A DNA stretch of 33,783 bases from Pseudomonadota bacterium (lineage in GTDB: Bacteria > Pseudomonadota > Gammaproteobacteria > Steroidobacterales > Steroidobacteraceae): contig JAJYDK010000042.1 of NCBI GenBank assembly GCA_021777555.1, positions 1 through 33,783 on the forward strand. The letters are read 5' to 3'. The stretch's first letter is position 1. The number at the start of each line of letters is the position of its first letter. The position numbers were made by a program, and so were the translations under genes. This document shows positions 15,970 to 24,175 of this stretch, piece by piece. Below the pieces are notes generated by a model. That model searched no databases, was not told the DNA's origin, and saw nothing but the letters and a program-made list of their open reading frames with translations.

Positions 15970-18111
15970 ATGGCAGACCAACGCCGACATCGAGGCGAGC
16001 GGGGAGGACCGCCGGGCAGGTTCGGCGGGCTGCCGCGCGCGCTGATTGCCGCGGCGGTCGCTGCAGTCCTTGCGTCGGCGGCGCGCGCCGATCCACCGAA
16101 ACCGGATACCAGCGGCTGGACGTGCAAACTATGCCCGTTTCACACTGGCGCGAGCGCCACTGTGCAAGGCGGTGTGCTCGTCGCGGAGGGGGCGAACGCC
16201 AGCTCCGGGCGCTATTCCGGCGTCGCGCACAACGGCCCCTACGCGTTGTTCGATGCCACCGGGCGGTGGCGCACGAAGCAGGGGCTGTACGGGAGCTTCA
16301 ATGTCGCCAGGGCGGGACTGCCGTCCCGCCGCGCCCGCGTGAGCGCGGGGAAGGAAGGCCTCTACGCGCTGCGCCTGACCTATCAGGGTCAACCATTGCG
16401 CGACGACGACACCACCCAAACGCCGTACCGCAGCGCGGGCGAGAGTCGGTTGCTGCTGCCTCCCGGCTGGGTGACGTCGAACTCGACGGCGGGCATGACT
16501 GCGCTCGAGGACAGCCTCGAGCCGGTACGCATCGAGTCTGACCGGCGCGTGGTGACACTGAGCGGCAAGTACTTCACCAGTGGCGTCTGGACGCTCTTCG
16601 GCAGCTTCCGTCATTCGGAGCAGACCGGCACCGATGTCACCGGAGCAAGCTTCCTCACCGAGGCCGTGCAGCTGCCCGAGCCGATCGATTACGTGACCAA
16701 TGACCTGCGCGGCGGTGCGCTGTGGGCCGATTCCGGTGCGAGCGTGCGCATCGTCTACGAGGACTCGAGGTTCGACGACCAGCTCGATCAGTTGCTCTTC
16801 CAGAATCCCTACCTGCCGATCGCCCCGAGCGCCGCCGAGGGTCTGCTTGCGCTGCCTCCCGGTAACGATCTGCAGCAGGTCTCGGTGTCCGGGGAGGTCG
16901 GGCTCCCATTCTGGTCCGGCGTGGTGACGTACCTGGCCTCCGACGGACGCTTGGCTGCGGACGGCTCCTTCGCGCCCGGTGCAGCGCTCGCGGCATCGCC
17001 CGTGCGGCTGGCGGGCTCGCTCGCCGGAGATATCGATTTGACCCACTACGCTCTGGCGCTTGCCTTACGACCGGCGAGGCGGCTCGACATGCGCGGTCGG
17101 GCGACCTATGACGGGCGCGACGACCACAACAGAACGTACGCGCTCCCCTACATCGTAACCGACAGCCTGCTCGCTGGAACGTATGTCACGCCCCGGTACG
17201 GGGAGGACCGCACGCGGCTCGAGGGCAGTGCGAATTACCGCCTCCTTCACTGGGTGCGCGCTGGCGTGGGCGGGGACTACACGCATACGCATTATTCTCC
17301 GGGGCAGGTACTGACCTCCCTCAGCGAGCTCGGTGCCTGGGGTTACGGGACGGTGACGCCCTTGCCGACGCTCAGTCTCACGGTCAAAGCCGGCAGCAGT
17401 CGTCGCGACGCCTCCGCGTTTGATGCGGCTGTCCTGCCGGCGGGTGAGAACCCGCTGTTGCGTGCCTATGACTATGCGCCGAGAGATCGAGAGTTCGTCA
17501 CGCTGCGTGGGACGTGGATGGCGACTGCATCGCTCAGCTGGTCGCTCGAGGGCTCTTCGGCGGTGGATGCCTACCGGCTCTCGCAGCTGGGTTTGCGCGA
17601 GTCGCGCGAGCACGAATTGTCGAGCACCCTCGCGTGGGCGCCGCACCGGTCCTGGAGTGTGTACCTGGACAGTAGTTACCAGCATCTCGAGGCGCTCCAA
17701 AGTGGTCTCGGGACGGTGGGCGCCGCAGTGTGGCAGGAGCGCGAAGGGGAGTATTTCTGGACGCTCGGGGCGGGCGGCGAGTACGCGATCCGCACCCGCT
17801 GGCACCTCAAGGTCGACTACCTGCGCTCCTATTCGCGCAGCGATACCCAGCTTCTGCCCTCGGGGCTCGTGCAATGGTTTCCGGAGGATCGCACGGGGCT
17901 CGATACGCTGAAGATCGTCGCAGTGTATCGTTGGTCGCCGCTGCTGACGCTGCGGTTGCGCTATCAGCGCTCGCGCTACGGCACGAGCGACTGGGCACTC
18001 GGGGGCGTCTATCCCAACACGATCCCGACACTGCTCGCCCTCGGGGCGGCGCCGTACCGCTACGATCTCGACCTCGTGGGCATCTCGTTCGTGTACCGAT
18101 TGGGCCAATGA
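15970..18111 (+). CDS. mtrB: MtrB/PioB-family outer-membrane beta-barrel
   Basis: A 713-residue porin that sheathes the decaheme cytochrome. ATG 15970 follows GAGGAG. The signal peptide has a long basic n-region and ends at about ASAARA. The mature N-terminus carries the paired cysteines WTCKLCPF, matching the CxxC seen in MtrB. The rest alternates polar and aromatic/hydrophobic residues in many short strands (for example WTLFGSFRHSEQTG, TLSLTVKAGSSRRDAS), and it ends in strand-like FVYRLGQ. Length fits MtrB/PioB (~700-800). With its two neighbours it should form the outer-membrane electron conduit. Confidence 0.92.
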   Translation: MADQRRHRGERGGPPGRFGGLPRALIAAAVAAVLASAARADPPKPDTSGWTCKLCPFHTGASATVQGGVLVAEGANASSGRYSGVAHNGPYALFDATGRWRTKQGLYGSFNVARAGLPSRRARVSAGKEGLYALRLTYQGQPLRDDDTTQTPYRSAGESRLLLPPGWVTSNSTAGMTALEDSLEPVRIESDRRVVTLSGKYFTSGVWTLFGSFRHSEQTGTDVTGASFLTEAVQLPEPIDYVTNDLRGGALWADSGASVRIVYEDSRFDDQLDQLLFQNPYLPIAPSAAEGLLALPPGNDLQQVSVSGEVGLPFWSGVVTYLASDGRLAADGSFAPGAALAASPVRLAGSLAGDIDLTHYALALALRPARRLDMRGRATYDGRDDHNRTYALPYIVTDSLLAGTYVTPRYGEDRTRLEGSANYRLLHWVRAGVGGDYTHTHYSPGQVLTSLSELGAWGYGTVTPLPTLSLTVKAGSSRRDASAFDAAVLPAGENPLLRAYDYAPRDREFVTLRGTWMATASLSWSLEGSSAVDAYRLSQLGLRESREHELSSTLAWAPHRSWSVYLDSSYQHLEALQSGLGTVGAAVWQEREGEYFWTLGAGGEYAIRTRWHLKVDYLRSYSRSDTQLLPSGLVQWFPEDRTGLDTLKIVAVYRWSPLLTLRLRYQRSRYGTSDWALGGVYPNTIPTLLALGAAPYRYDLDLVGISFVYRLGQ

Positions 18112-18127
18112 CAGAGGAGAATCGCCG

Positions 18128-18448
18128 ATGCGCATGAAACATCCGATCCTTGCGGCGCTGGCACTGACACTTGCGGCCTCGGCCGCGATCGCCTCCGCGG
18201 CAGCGCCTCCGGCAGCCGAAGGCAGGGAGCTCGCGAGCTCCCAGAGCTGTCTCATGTGTCACGCGAGCGGTGCCGTCGCGAAGCCGCTCTCCGCGTACAC
18301 GAGTGACTCTGAGGCCCAACTGCAGGCGGCGATCCTCGATCCGAAGAAGGCGCTCGGGTCTTCCACCATGATGCCGCCCTACGAGGGCAAGTTGAGCGCC
18401 GGGCAGCTCGCTGCGCTCGTGGCCTACATCAAGGCAGGCGGGCACTGA
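18128..18448 (+). CDS. Small periplasmic monoheme cytochrome c (class I)
   Basis: A 106-residue cytochrome with a cleavable signal (about 1-25), a single CLMCH heme site (C41-H45) and a Met in STMMPPYEGKL as likely sixth ligand. The C-terminal helix LAALVAYIKAGG is typical of class I cytochromes. It starts 16 bases after the barrel gene behind AGAGGAG. It probably shuttles electrons in the periplasm between the inner-membrane quinol oxidoreductase (19874-21580) and the MtrA-type decaheme; the role is inferred from context. It closes the plus-strand cytochrome cluster and is convergent with the next gene. Confidence 0.9.
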   Translation: MRMKHPILAALALTLAASAAIASAAAPPAAEGRELASSQSCLMCHASGAVAKPLSAYTSDSEAQLQAAILDPKKALGSSTMMPPYEGKLSAGQLAALVAYIKAGGH

Positions 18449-18467
18449 GTCGCGCCTGCGGCGAGCC

Positions 18468-18830
18468 TCACTCGGCGGTGAGCGGCGTCGCGTCGAGGTA
18501 GATGTCGTAGCAGGCGATCTGGTCGCCGCGCATCGTGAGGACGTTGCAGAACGGGATCTGCACCCGCCGGCCATCGAGCCGCTGGTAGCGCACTTCGCCC
18601 CGGCAGATCAGGTGCCCTGGGGTCTCCCACAGGTCGAGCACGCGATGTGAGAGAGAGCCGACGCTTGCAAAGAAGTGCTCCACCGCCTGGGTGATGGCCT
18701 TCGAACCGTGCGCGGGCGGGGCGCTGCCGTAGCGAAAGCAGGCATCCGGGGTGAGGAAGCTCATGAATTCCTCCGTGCGCTTGGCATCGATGCTCTCGAA
18801 GAGCCTCTCGCACCACTGTTCTCGGCTCAT
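18468..18830 (-). CDS. SnoaL/NTF2-like protein of unknown function
   Basis: A 120-residue protein beginning MSREQWCERLFESIDAKRTEEFMSFLTPDACFRYG, a typical SnoaL-like NTF2 fold start (helix, then a cone-shaped pocket). The end, CNVLTMRGDQIACYDIYLDATPL, matches the last strands of the fold. ATG 18830 follows GAAGG. Members include ketosteroid isomerase-like enzymes and small-ligand binding proteins, so substrate cannot be assigned. It is the last gene of the minus-strand set after the MenA-type gene (56-base gap). A link to electron transfer is not evident. Confidence 0.78.
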   Translation of the reverse strand: MSREQWCERLFESIDAKRTEEFMSFLTPDACFRYGSAPPAHGSKAITQAVEHFFASVGSLSHRVLDLWETPGHLICRGEVRYQRLDGRRVQIPFCNVLTMRGDQIACYDIYLDATPLTAE

Positions 18831-18885
18831 GGGATCGCCTTCGTGGGGATCGATGATGTGAGCGTGCGTTGCGCCTGTGCGCCGC

Positions 18886-19869
18886 TCAGCGCAGGAAGGC
18901 GGCAGACAGCACGATGATGAGCACCAGCGTCGAGCCGGCCGCGTGCAATCGAAGCGTCATCCGGATGCTTCGAAGAAGCGCCGCCCGGTCGGGGGTCTCG
19001 GTGATCGCGCGGGCGGCATTCCAGGCTCCAGGCAGCAGCAGCACGGCGGCAAGCCCACCCCACCAGGGGATTACATCGAGCGCCGCGGCGAGCAGCAGCG
19101 CGGCGCAGGCTCCGCCCTGCAACCCGAGGTACAGGCGTCGGGTGGCATCGAACCCGAGCCGCACGACGAGCGTGGCCTTGCCGGCGCGAGCGTCCGCGTC
19201 CCGGTCAGGAACCTCGTTCAGGAGGAGAATGGCCGCGACCCACAGACCGACGGGCACCGACATGAGCACGCTCGCCGCATCGAGCCGATCGCTTTGCAGC
19301 CATGCGGCCCCGACGACCGGCAGCACTCCGAAGGCCACCGCGATGGTCGCCTCGCCGAGCCCGCGGGCGGCGAGCTTGATCGGCGGCAGGGAGTAGGCCA
19401 GGCCGAGGGCGATGCCGATGAGTCCAAAGACGAGCACCCCGGGGCCGCGCAGATCAACCAGCGCGATGCCGAGCGCCGCGGCGACGGCGAGCAGGGTGAC
19501 TCCCCAGAGCGTCATCTCGTGAACGCTCAGCACGCCGTTCTGGATGAAGCGTGAGCCGCCGGTGTAGGGAAAGATCCGCTCATCGTTGACGCGGTCCGCC
19601 CCCGACAGATCATCGCTCACGTCGTTCAGGACATTCGCTGCCAGGTGCACACAAAGTGTGGCGAGCAGGGCGAGCGCGGCGAGACCCCAGGAGAGTCTCC
19701 CGGCGATCCGGTAGCCCCAGGCGCTGCCGATGAGCACCGAGGCGACCGAGGCTGGGGCGAAGGCCGGCCGGCTGGCGAGCAACAGGCGCCGCATCCGCGC
19801 CGTGAGGGAATCGCCGCCGAGGGCCCCGATGGTGGGCTCGGCGGGGCTCGTGTGGGTGTGTGGCGTCAT
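18886..19869 (-). CDS. menA: UbiA-family prenyltransferase, MenA-like (menaquinone biosynthesis)
   Basis: A 327-residue polytopic membrane prenyltransferase. The first Asp-rich site is NVLNDVSDDLSGAD, followed by PYTGGSRFIQNGVLS, a pattern characteristic of 1,4-dihydroxy-2-naphthoate prenyltransferases rather than UbiA proper. The second Asp-rich site is LLNEVPDRDADARAGK. Eight or nine hydrophobic segments are visible. The ATG at 19869 follows the stop of the cytochrome b fusion by four bases, and AGGA within that gene's end serves as ribosome binding site, so the two are coupled. It suggests that a low-potential naphthoquinone serves the nearby quinol enzymes. Other UbiA-type acceptors remain possible. 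Confidence 0.85.
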   Translation of the reverse strand: MTPHTHTSPAEPTIGALGGDSLTARMRRLLLASRPAFAPASVASVLIGSAWGYRIAGRLSWGLAALALLATLCVHLAANVLNDVSDDLSGADRVNDERIFPYTGGSRFIQNGVLSVHEMTLWGVTLLAVAAALGIALVDLRGPGVLVFGLIGIALGLAYSLPPIKLAARGLGEATIAVAFGVLPVVGAAWLQSDRLDAASVLMSVPVGLWVAAILLLNEVPDRDADARAGKATLVVRLGFDATRRLYLGLQGGACAALLLAAALDVIPWWGGLAAVLLLPGAWNAARAITETPDRAALLRSIRMTLRLHAAGSTLVLIIVLSAAFLR

Positions 19870-19873
19870 TTGC

Positions 19874-21580
19874 TCATCCTGCGAAGATCACGAGCGCGAT
19901 CAACGTGACGCCGGTGATCACCACCGCGAATCCAAAGACCACGCTGATCGCCGTCATGAAGGTCGACGGCGGCGGCACGATGGACCGCTCGAGACGACCC
20001 TCGGCGAGCAGCCGCTGATACTCGAGCGGGCGCTCCTCCTTGAACCGCTCGAGCGGCACCCGGCCGGTGAGGATGGAGACGTCGATCGGAAACTTCTCCG
20101 CCCGCAGGTGGTTGTGGAAGAAGTGGAAGATGAAGATGAAGCCGGTGGCGAGCAGGGCTTCCTCGGAGTGCACGACGAAGGCGACGTTCAGCCAGATCCC
20201 GGGCACGAAGCGTGTGAAGAACACCGGTGCGGCGAGCATGAGCCCCGAGACCCCGATCATTGCGACACCCCAGAACACCGCCCAGTAATCGAACTTCTCC
20301 CAGTACGTCCACCGGCCCATGGGCGGCTGCGGCCCGAGGTAGAGGAACCAGCGGAAGTTGCGTCCGATGTCGAGGATGTCCTTCCAGTTCGGCACCAGCG
20401 AGTCGGAGCCGAAGAAGCGGTACCGCTGCTTCTTCACCAGTACGCGGTAGGCGAGATAGAAGAGATGGAACAGGAAGTATCCGAAGGTGACCCCGCCGTT
20501 CACCACGTGCACGATGCCCATGGTGTGCGCGCCGCCGAAGAACCCGGTAATGGCTCTCGCCCATCCAGTCTCGGGATGCATCAACGCGAGCCCCGTCAGC
20601 GCGAGCAGCATGAAGCTCAGGATGACGATGAGGTGCGTCAGGCGGTCCACGATCGTGAAGCGCTGGATGTGCGGGCCGCCGAAATGCGTGAGCCGCGGCA
20701 GTTCCCCGCGCAGCCGCCCGACGAAACCTCGCTGCAGCCACAGCAGCGTATGCAGGCCGAAGAAGCCGAACACGCCGGCGAGCAGCACGACCATGAAGTA
20801 GTGCGTCCACGTGACAATCGCCGATCGCGCCGGATCGCCGGGCCGTGGATGCGGGTCGAAACCGGTGAGTCTCGAATGGGCCCCGGCGTGGCACCTCTGG
20901 CACGTGGCGAGCCGATGGTCGGCCGAGACCCGCGACAGGGGGTTGGACTCGGGCAGCGCCCGATGCGGATCGTGGCAGTCGGTGCAGGTGGGGGCCCCTT
21001 TCAGGCCGAGAGCGGCCGCCTGGCCGTGCGCGGTGCTCAGGTAGCTGCGATACGCCTGGGCATGACACTTCGCGCAGCCTGGCGCGATGTTCCGCCGGAA
21101 CACCATGCGGGTTACGGGCTGCACGCCGTGGCTCCCATGGCAGGTGATGCAGGTTGGCGCGGCGCGCCTGGGGTCGCCGGGACTCGTGGCGGGAGTCATG
21201 TGCGCGGCGTGAGAGCCTTGAGCAAGCGCGTGACCCTGCGCCTGATGACAGCTCGCGCAGGCCACCGGCGCGACCGGCATCGGATGTGGGATCCGCTTTA
21301 TTGCGGCATGACAATCGACGCAGGAGAGCCGGGCATGCACGGAATGCGCGAGCACCCGGGTATCGACCTTGGCGGCGCCCATGAGGCCGGTGGCGTGACA
21401 GGCCAGGCAGCTCGATCGAGTGAGCGCAGAGGAGCCGGAGGCGGGCGGCGGCGTGTCCGGTGAGGGCGCCGGGCCCGCGAGACTCGTTCCCCCGAGCCAC
21501 AGCGCAAGCATGGCCGGCGCCAGCAACCGCCTGAATCCAGAGAGCCTGCGCGCAGCCGTTGTCAGCATTTCACCGAGCAT
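19874..21580 (-). CDS. Seven-heme cytochrome c / six-helix cytochrome b fusion (CbcL-like quinol oxidoreductase)
   Basis: A 568-residue fusion. ATG 21580 is chosen (21568 is an alternative); the frame is open ~140 codons further but overlaps hypC and lacks a signal there. A signal peptide (LLAPAMLALWLGGTSLAG) is followed by seven CxxCH sites: CLACH, CVDCH, CASCH, CITCH, CAKCH, CTDCH, CQRCH. The C-terminal ~330 residues hold about six membrane helices with histidines (THYFMVVLL, VDRLTHLIVIL, IVHVVNGGVTF, VVHSEEALLA, FHFFHNHL) resembling the FdnI/HydC diheme cytochrome b. Geobacter CbcL has the same layout with more c hemes. It likely oxidises quinol and passes electrons to periplasmic cytochromes. 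It is upstream of and coupled to the MenA-type gene. Confidence 0.88.
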   Translation of the reverse strand: MLGEMLTTAARRLSGFRRLLAPAMLALWLGGTSLAGPAPSPDTPPPASGSSALTRSSCLACHATGLMGAAKVDTRVLAHSVHARLSCVDCHAAIKRIPHPMPVAPVACASCHQAQGHALAQGSHAAHMTPATSPGDPRRAAPTCITCHGSHGVQPVTRMVFRRNIAPGCAKCHAQAYRSYLSTAHGQAAALGLKGAPTCTDCHDPHRALPESNPLSRVSADHRLATCQRCHAGAHSRLTGFDPHPRPGDPARSAIVTWTHYFMVVLLAGVFGFFGLHTLLWLQRGFVGRLRGELPRLTHFGGPHIQRFTIVDRLTHLIVILSFMLLALTGLALMHPETGWARAITGFFGGAHTMGIVHVVNGGVTFGYFLFHLFYLAYRVLVKKQRYRFFGSDSLVPNWKDILDIGRNFRWFLYLGPQPPMGRWTYWEKFDYWAVFWGVAMIGVSGLMLAAPVFFTRFVPGIWLNVAFVVHSEEALLATGFIFIFHFFHNHLRAEKFPIDVSILTGRVPLERFKEERPLEYQRLLAEGRLERSIVPPPSTFMTAISVVFGFAVVITGVTLIALVIFAG

Positions 21581-21700
21581 CCGGGACGGCCCAGTCCGGG
21601 TCGATACGTAGGATTGCCTAGGGTATCCGGTGAGGTACGTATTCAAGAGGGCCGGCCGGTGCGGCACGGTAGGCCATCGGTCCCGCTTCAGGAGCGGCGC
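21581..21700. promoter_or_regulatory. Divergent control region with inverted repeats between the cytochrome b fusion and hypC
   Basis: The 120 bases serve both the minus-strand cytochrome/menA genes and the plus-strand hyp operon. An imperfect hairpin spans 21603-21627 (GATAC.TAGG / CCTA..GTATC). A perfect 7-base inverted repeat, ATACGTA (21604-21610) and TACGTAT (21636-21642), overlaps it. These could be a shared operator. No clear -35/-10 pair was assigned. AGGAG at 21690-21694 is the hypC ribosome binding site. Confidence 0.4.
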
Positions 21701-21964
21701 ATGTGTCTGGCGATACCCGGCAGAGTCCTCAGCGTCCGCGGTGAAGATCCGCTGGTTCGCAGCGCCCGCATCGACTTTGGCGGTGTCATCAAGGAGATCA
21801 GTCTCGCCTACACCCCCGAGGCGCGGCCCGGACAGTACGTGCTCGCCCACGTGGGTTTCGCCATGGCCGTGATCGATGAGGCGGAAGCGGCGCGGATGCT
21901 CGAGACGTTGAGTGAGTTGGCACGGGAGATCACAGCGGAGGCGGCGCCGGAGCCGGTCCCGTGA
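21701..21964 (+). CDS. hypC: HypC/HupF hydrogenase maturation chaperone
   Basis: An 87-residue HypC. It starts MCLAIPGRVLSV, with the essential Cys2 that binds the Fe(CN)2CO precursor with HypD. AGGAG lies 6 bases upstream of 21701; the frame is open further upstream but MCLAIPG is the invariant family start. HARVGFA-like segment VLAHVGFAMAVIDEAEA is also typical. GTG of hypD overlaps its stop. It is the first gene of the hypCDEXBF operon. Confidence 0.96.
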   Translation: MCLAIPGRVLSVRGEDPLVRSARIDFGGVIKEISLAYTPEARPGQYVLAHVGFAMAVIDEAEAARMLETLSELAREITAEAAPEPVP

Positions 21965-23127
21965 AGCATGCCGACGAGTACCGTGACGGTCGGCTCGCGC
22001 GCGCACTCGCCGAGCGTATCGCCGAGGAGGTGCGCCCGGGCGGGGGCGGATACCATTTCATGGAGTTCTGCGGTGGGCACACCCATGCGATCTCCCGCTA
22101 CGGTCTCGAGGATCTGCTGCCCTCATCGGTGCGGCTGATTCACGGGCCCGGCTGTCCGGTGTGCGTGCTGCCGGTCGGGCGTATCGACAGTGCCATCCGG
22201 CTCGCCGAGCGCCCCGAGGTCACGTTGTGCACGTACGGAGACATGCTGCGCGTTCCCGGCTCGCGAGGGGTCTCGCTCCTGCGCGCGAAAGCCGCCGGCG
22301 CCGATGTGCGCATGATCTATTCCGCTGCGGATGCCGTGGAGCTGGCGCGAGCCGAGCCGCATCGGGAGGTGGTGCTTTTCGCCATCGGCTTCGAAACCAC
22401 GACGCCGCCGACGGCCCTTGCGATCCGTCTGGCCGAGCGGCTCGGCGTGAAGAACTTCACCGTGTTCTGCAACCACGTCCTGACACCCTCGGCGATCCAG
22501 AACATCCTGGAGAGCCCCGACGTGCGCGAGCTCGGGCGGGTGCGCATCGACGGGTTCATTGGTCCTGCGCATGTGAGCACCGTCATCGGCAGCGCCCCGT
22601 ACGCGTTTTTCGCCGAGGAGTTCGCCAAGCCCGTGGTGATCGCCGGGTTCGAGCCCCTCGATGTCCTGCAGGCGGTGCTCATGCTGATCCGGCAGGTCAA
22701 CGAGGGCCGCCACGAGGTTGAGAACCAGTACGGGCGCGCGGTGCGTCCCGAGGGCAACGAGCACGCCAAGCGCGATGTCGCCGAGCTCTTCGAGCTGCGC
22801 AAGAGCTTCGAGTGGCGCGGCCTGGGAAGAGTGCCCTACAGCGCGCTGCGCCTGAAGCGCGCGTACGCCGGGTTCGACGCCGAGCGGCGCTTCGAGCTCG
22901 AGGATGTGCCGGGGCGCGAGGTGCCGGGCTGTCAGTGCGGCGCCGTGTTGCGCGGTGTGAAACGCCCTCCGGACTGCAAGCTGTTCGGCACGGTCTGCAC
23001 GCCCGAGACACCCATGGGATCGTGCATGGTGTCCTCCGAGGGCGCCTGTGCCGCGCACTGGACCTACAAGCGCTTCCGCGATCCCGAGCCGCCCGGCGCG
23101 GCGGCCGTGGCCGGGGGGGGCGCATGA
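21961..23127 (+). CDS. hypD: HypD, Fe(CN)2CO scaffold protein
   Basis: A 388-residue HypD that, with HypC, holds the iron while cyanide and CO ligands are added. Conserved motifs are visible: MEFCGGHTHAISRYG, GPGCPVCVLP, TYGDMLRVPG, FAIGFETTTPPTA and the C-terminal cysteine-rich [4Fe-4S] region (PGCQCGAVLRG...PPDCKLFGTVCTPETPMGSCMVSSEGACAA, given here in two parts). GTG 21961 overlaps the hypC stop. Length matches the family. HypE starts inside its stop codon. Confidence 0.97.
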   Translation: MKHADEYRDGRLARALAERIAEEVRPGGGGYHFMEFCGGHTHAISRYGLEDLLPSSVRLIHGPGCPVCVLPVGRIDSAIRLAERPEVTLCTYGDMLRVPGSRGVSLLRAKAAGADVRMIYSAADAVELARAEPHREVVLFAIGFETTTPPTALAIRLAERLGVKNFTVFCNHVLTPSAIQNILESPDVRELGRVRIDGFIGPAHVSTVIGSAPYAFFAEEFAKPVVIAGFEPLDVLQAVLMLIRQVNEGRHEVENQYGRAVRPEGNEHAKRDVAELFELRKSFEWRGLGRVPYSALRLKRAYAGFDAERRFELEDVPGREVPGCQCGAVLRGVKRPPDCKLFGTVCTPETPMGSCMVSSEGACAAHWTYKRFRDPEPPGAAAVAGGGA

Positions 23128-24167
23128 ATCGTCCGCCACGTCGGCCACTCGATCTGCGCGCCGGCCGCGTGGAGCTGTCGCATGGAGCCGGGGGCAGCGC
23201 CATGGCGCAGTTGATCGCGCAGGTGTTTCAGACGGCGCTCGACAATGAATGGCTGCGCCGCGGCAACGACCAAGCGGCCTTCGAGGTTGAGCCAGGACGC
23301 ATGGTCATGACCACCGACGGCTACGTGATCTCGCCGCTCTTCTTCCCTGGCGGGGATATCGGCTCGCTGGCCGTGCACGGCACGATCAACGATGTCTCCA
23401 TGGCGGGGGCGGTGCCGCGCTACCTCTCGGCGAGTTTCATTCTGGAGGAAGGCTTCCCGCTGGCGGACCTCGAGCGCATCGCCCGAAGCATGGGTGAGGC
23501 GGCGCGGGAGGCGGGAGTGCCCGTGGTGACGGGGGACACGAAGGTCGTCGAGCGTGGCAAGGCGGACGGGGTGTTCATCTGCACCACCGGCATAGGTGTC
23601 ATACCGCACGGTATCGATATCTCGGTCGAGCGGGCGCGCCCGGGCGATCAGATCCTTCTGTCCGGTTCCCTCGGCGACCACGGCGTCGCCATCCTGTCGT
23701 GCCGGCATGACCTGCGTTTCGAGACCGCGCTGATATCGGATTCCGCGCCTCTGCACGCGCTGGTGGCGACGATGGTCGCCGCGGGGGGCGCGGCCCTGCA
23801 CGCCATGCGCGATCCCACACGGGGCGGCCTCGCCGCCACGCTCAACGAGATTGCACAGCAGGCCGCCGTCGGGGTGCGCCTGCGGGAGACGGCCATACCG
23901 ATCAAGCCTGCCGTGGCCGCGGCCTGTGAGCTCCTGGGCCTCGATCCGCTCCATGTCGCCAACGAGGGCAAGCTGGTGGCGTTCGTCGCTCCCGAGGCGG
24001 CGCAGGCGGTGCTCGAGGCGATGCGCGCGCATCCACTGGGGCGCGATGCGGCGCTCATCGGCGAAGCCGTCGCGGATCAGCATTGCTTCGTGCAGATGAC
24101 CACGGGATTTGGCGGCGGGCGGATCGTCGACTGGCTCGCCGGCGAGCAGCTGCCGCGGATCTGCTGA
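23124..24167 (+). CDS. hypE: HypE, carbamoyl dehydratase
   Basis: A 347-residue HypE of the PurM/SelD-like ATPase family. It dehydrates the carbamoyl group on its C-terminal cysteine to the cyanide ligand. The C-terminus is PRIC with the required terminal Cys347. Early motifs include LSHGAGGSAMAQLI and DGYVISPLFFPGGDIGSLAVHG, and RDPTRGGLAATLNE follows later. ATG 23124 overlaps the hypD stop. It acts with HypF, encoded downstream. Confidence 0.97.
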   Translation: MNRPPRRPLDLRAGRVELSHGAGGSAMAQLIAQVFQTALDNEWLRRGNDQAAFEVEPGRMVMTTDGYVISPLFFPGGDIGSLAVHGTINDVSMAGAVPRYLSASFILEEGFPLADLERIARSMGEAAREAGVPVVTGDTKVVERGKADGVFICTTGIGVIPHGIDISVERARPGDQILLSGSLGDHGVAILSCRHDLRFETALISDSAPLHALVATMVAAGGAALHAMRDPTRGGLAATLNEIAQQAAVGVRLRETAIPIKPAVAAACELLGLDPLHVANEGKLVAFVAPEAAQAVLEAMRAHPLGRDAALIGEAVADQHCFVQMTTGFGGGRIVDWLAGEQLPRIC

Positions 24168-24175
24168 GGATCACG

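Noticed and set aside
21581-22006. N-terminal extension of the cytochrome b fusion up to 22006
   Set aside because: The extension overlaps hypC and hypD start on the other strand, has an Arg/His-rich composition and would bury the signal peptide.
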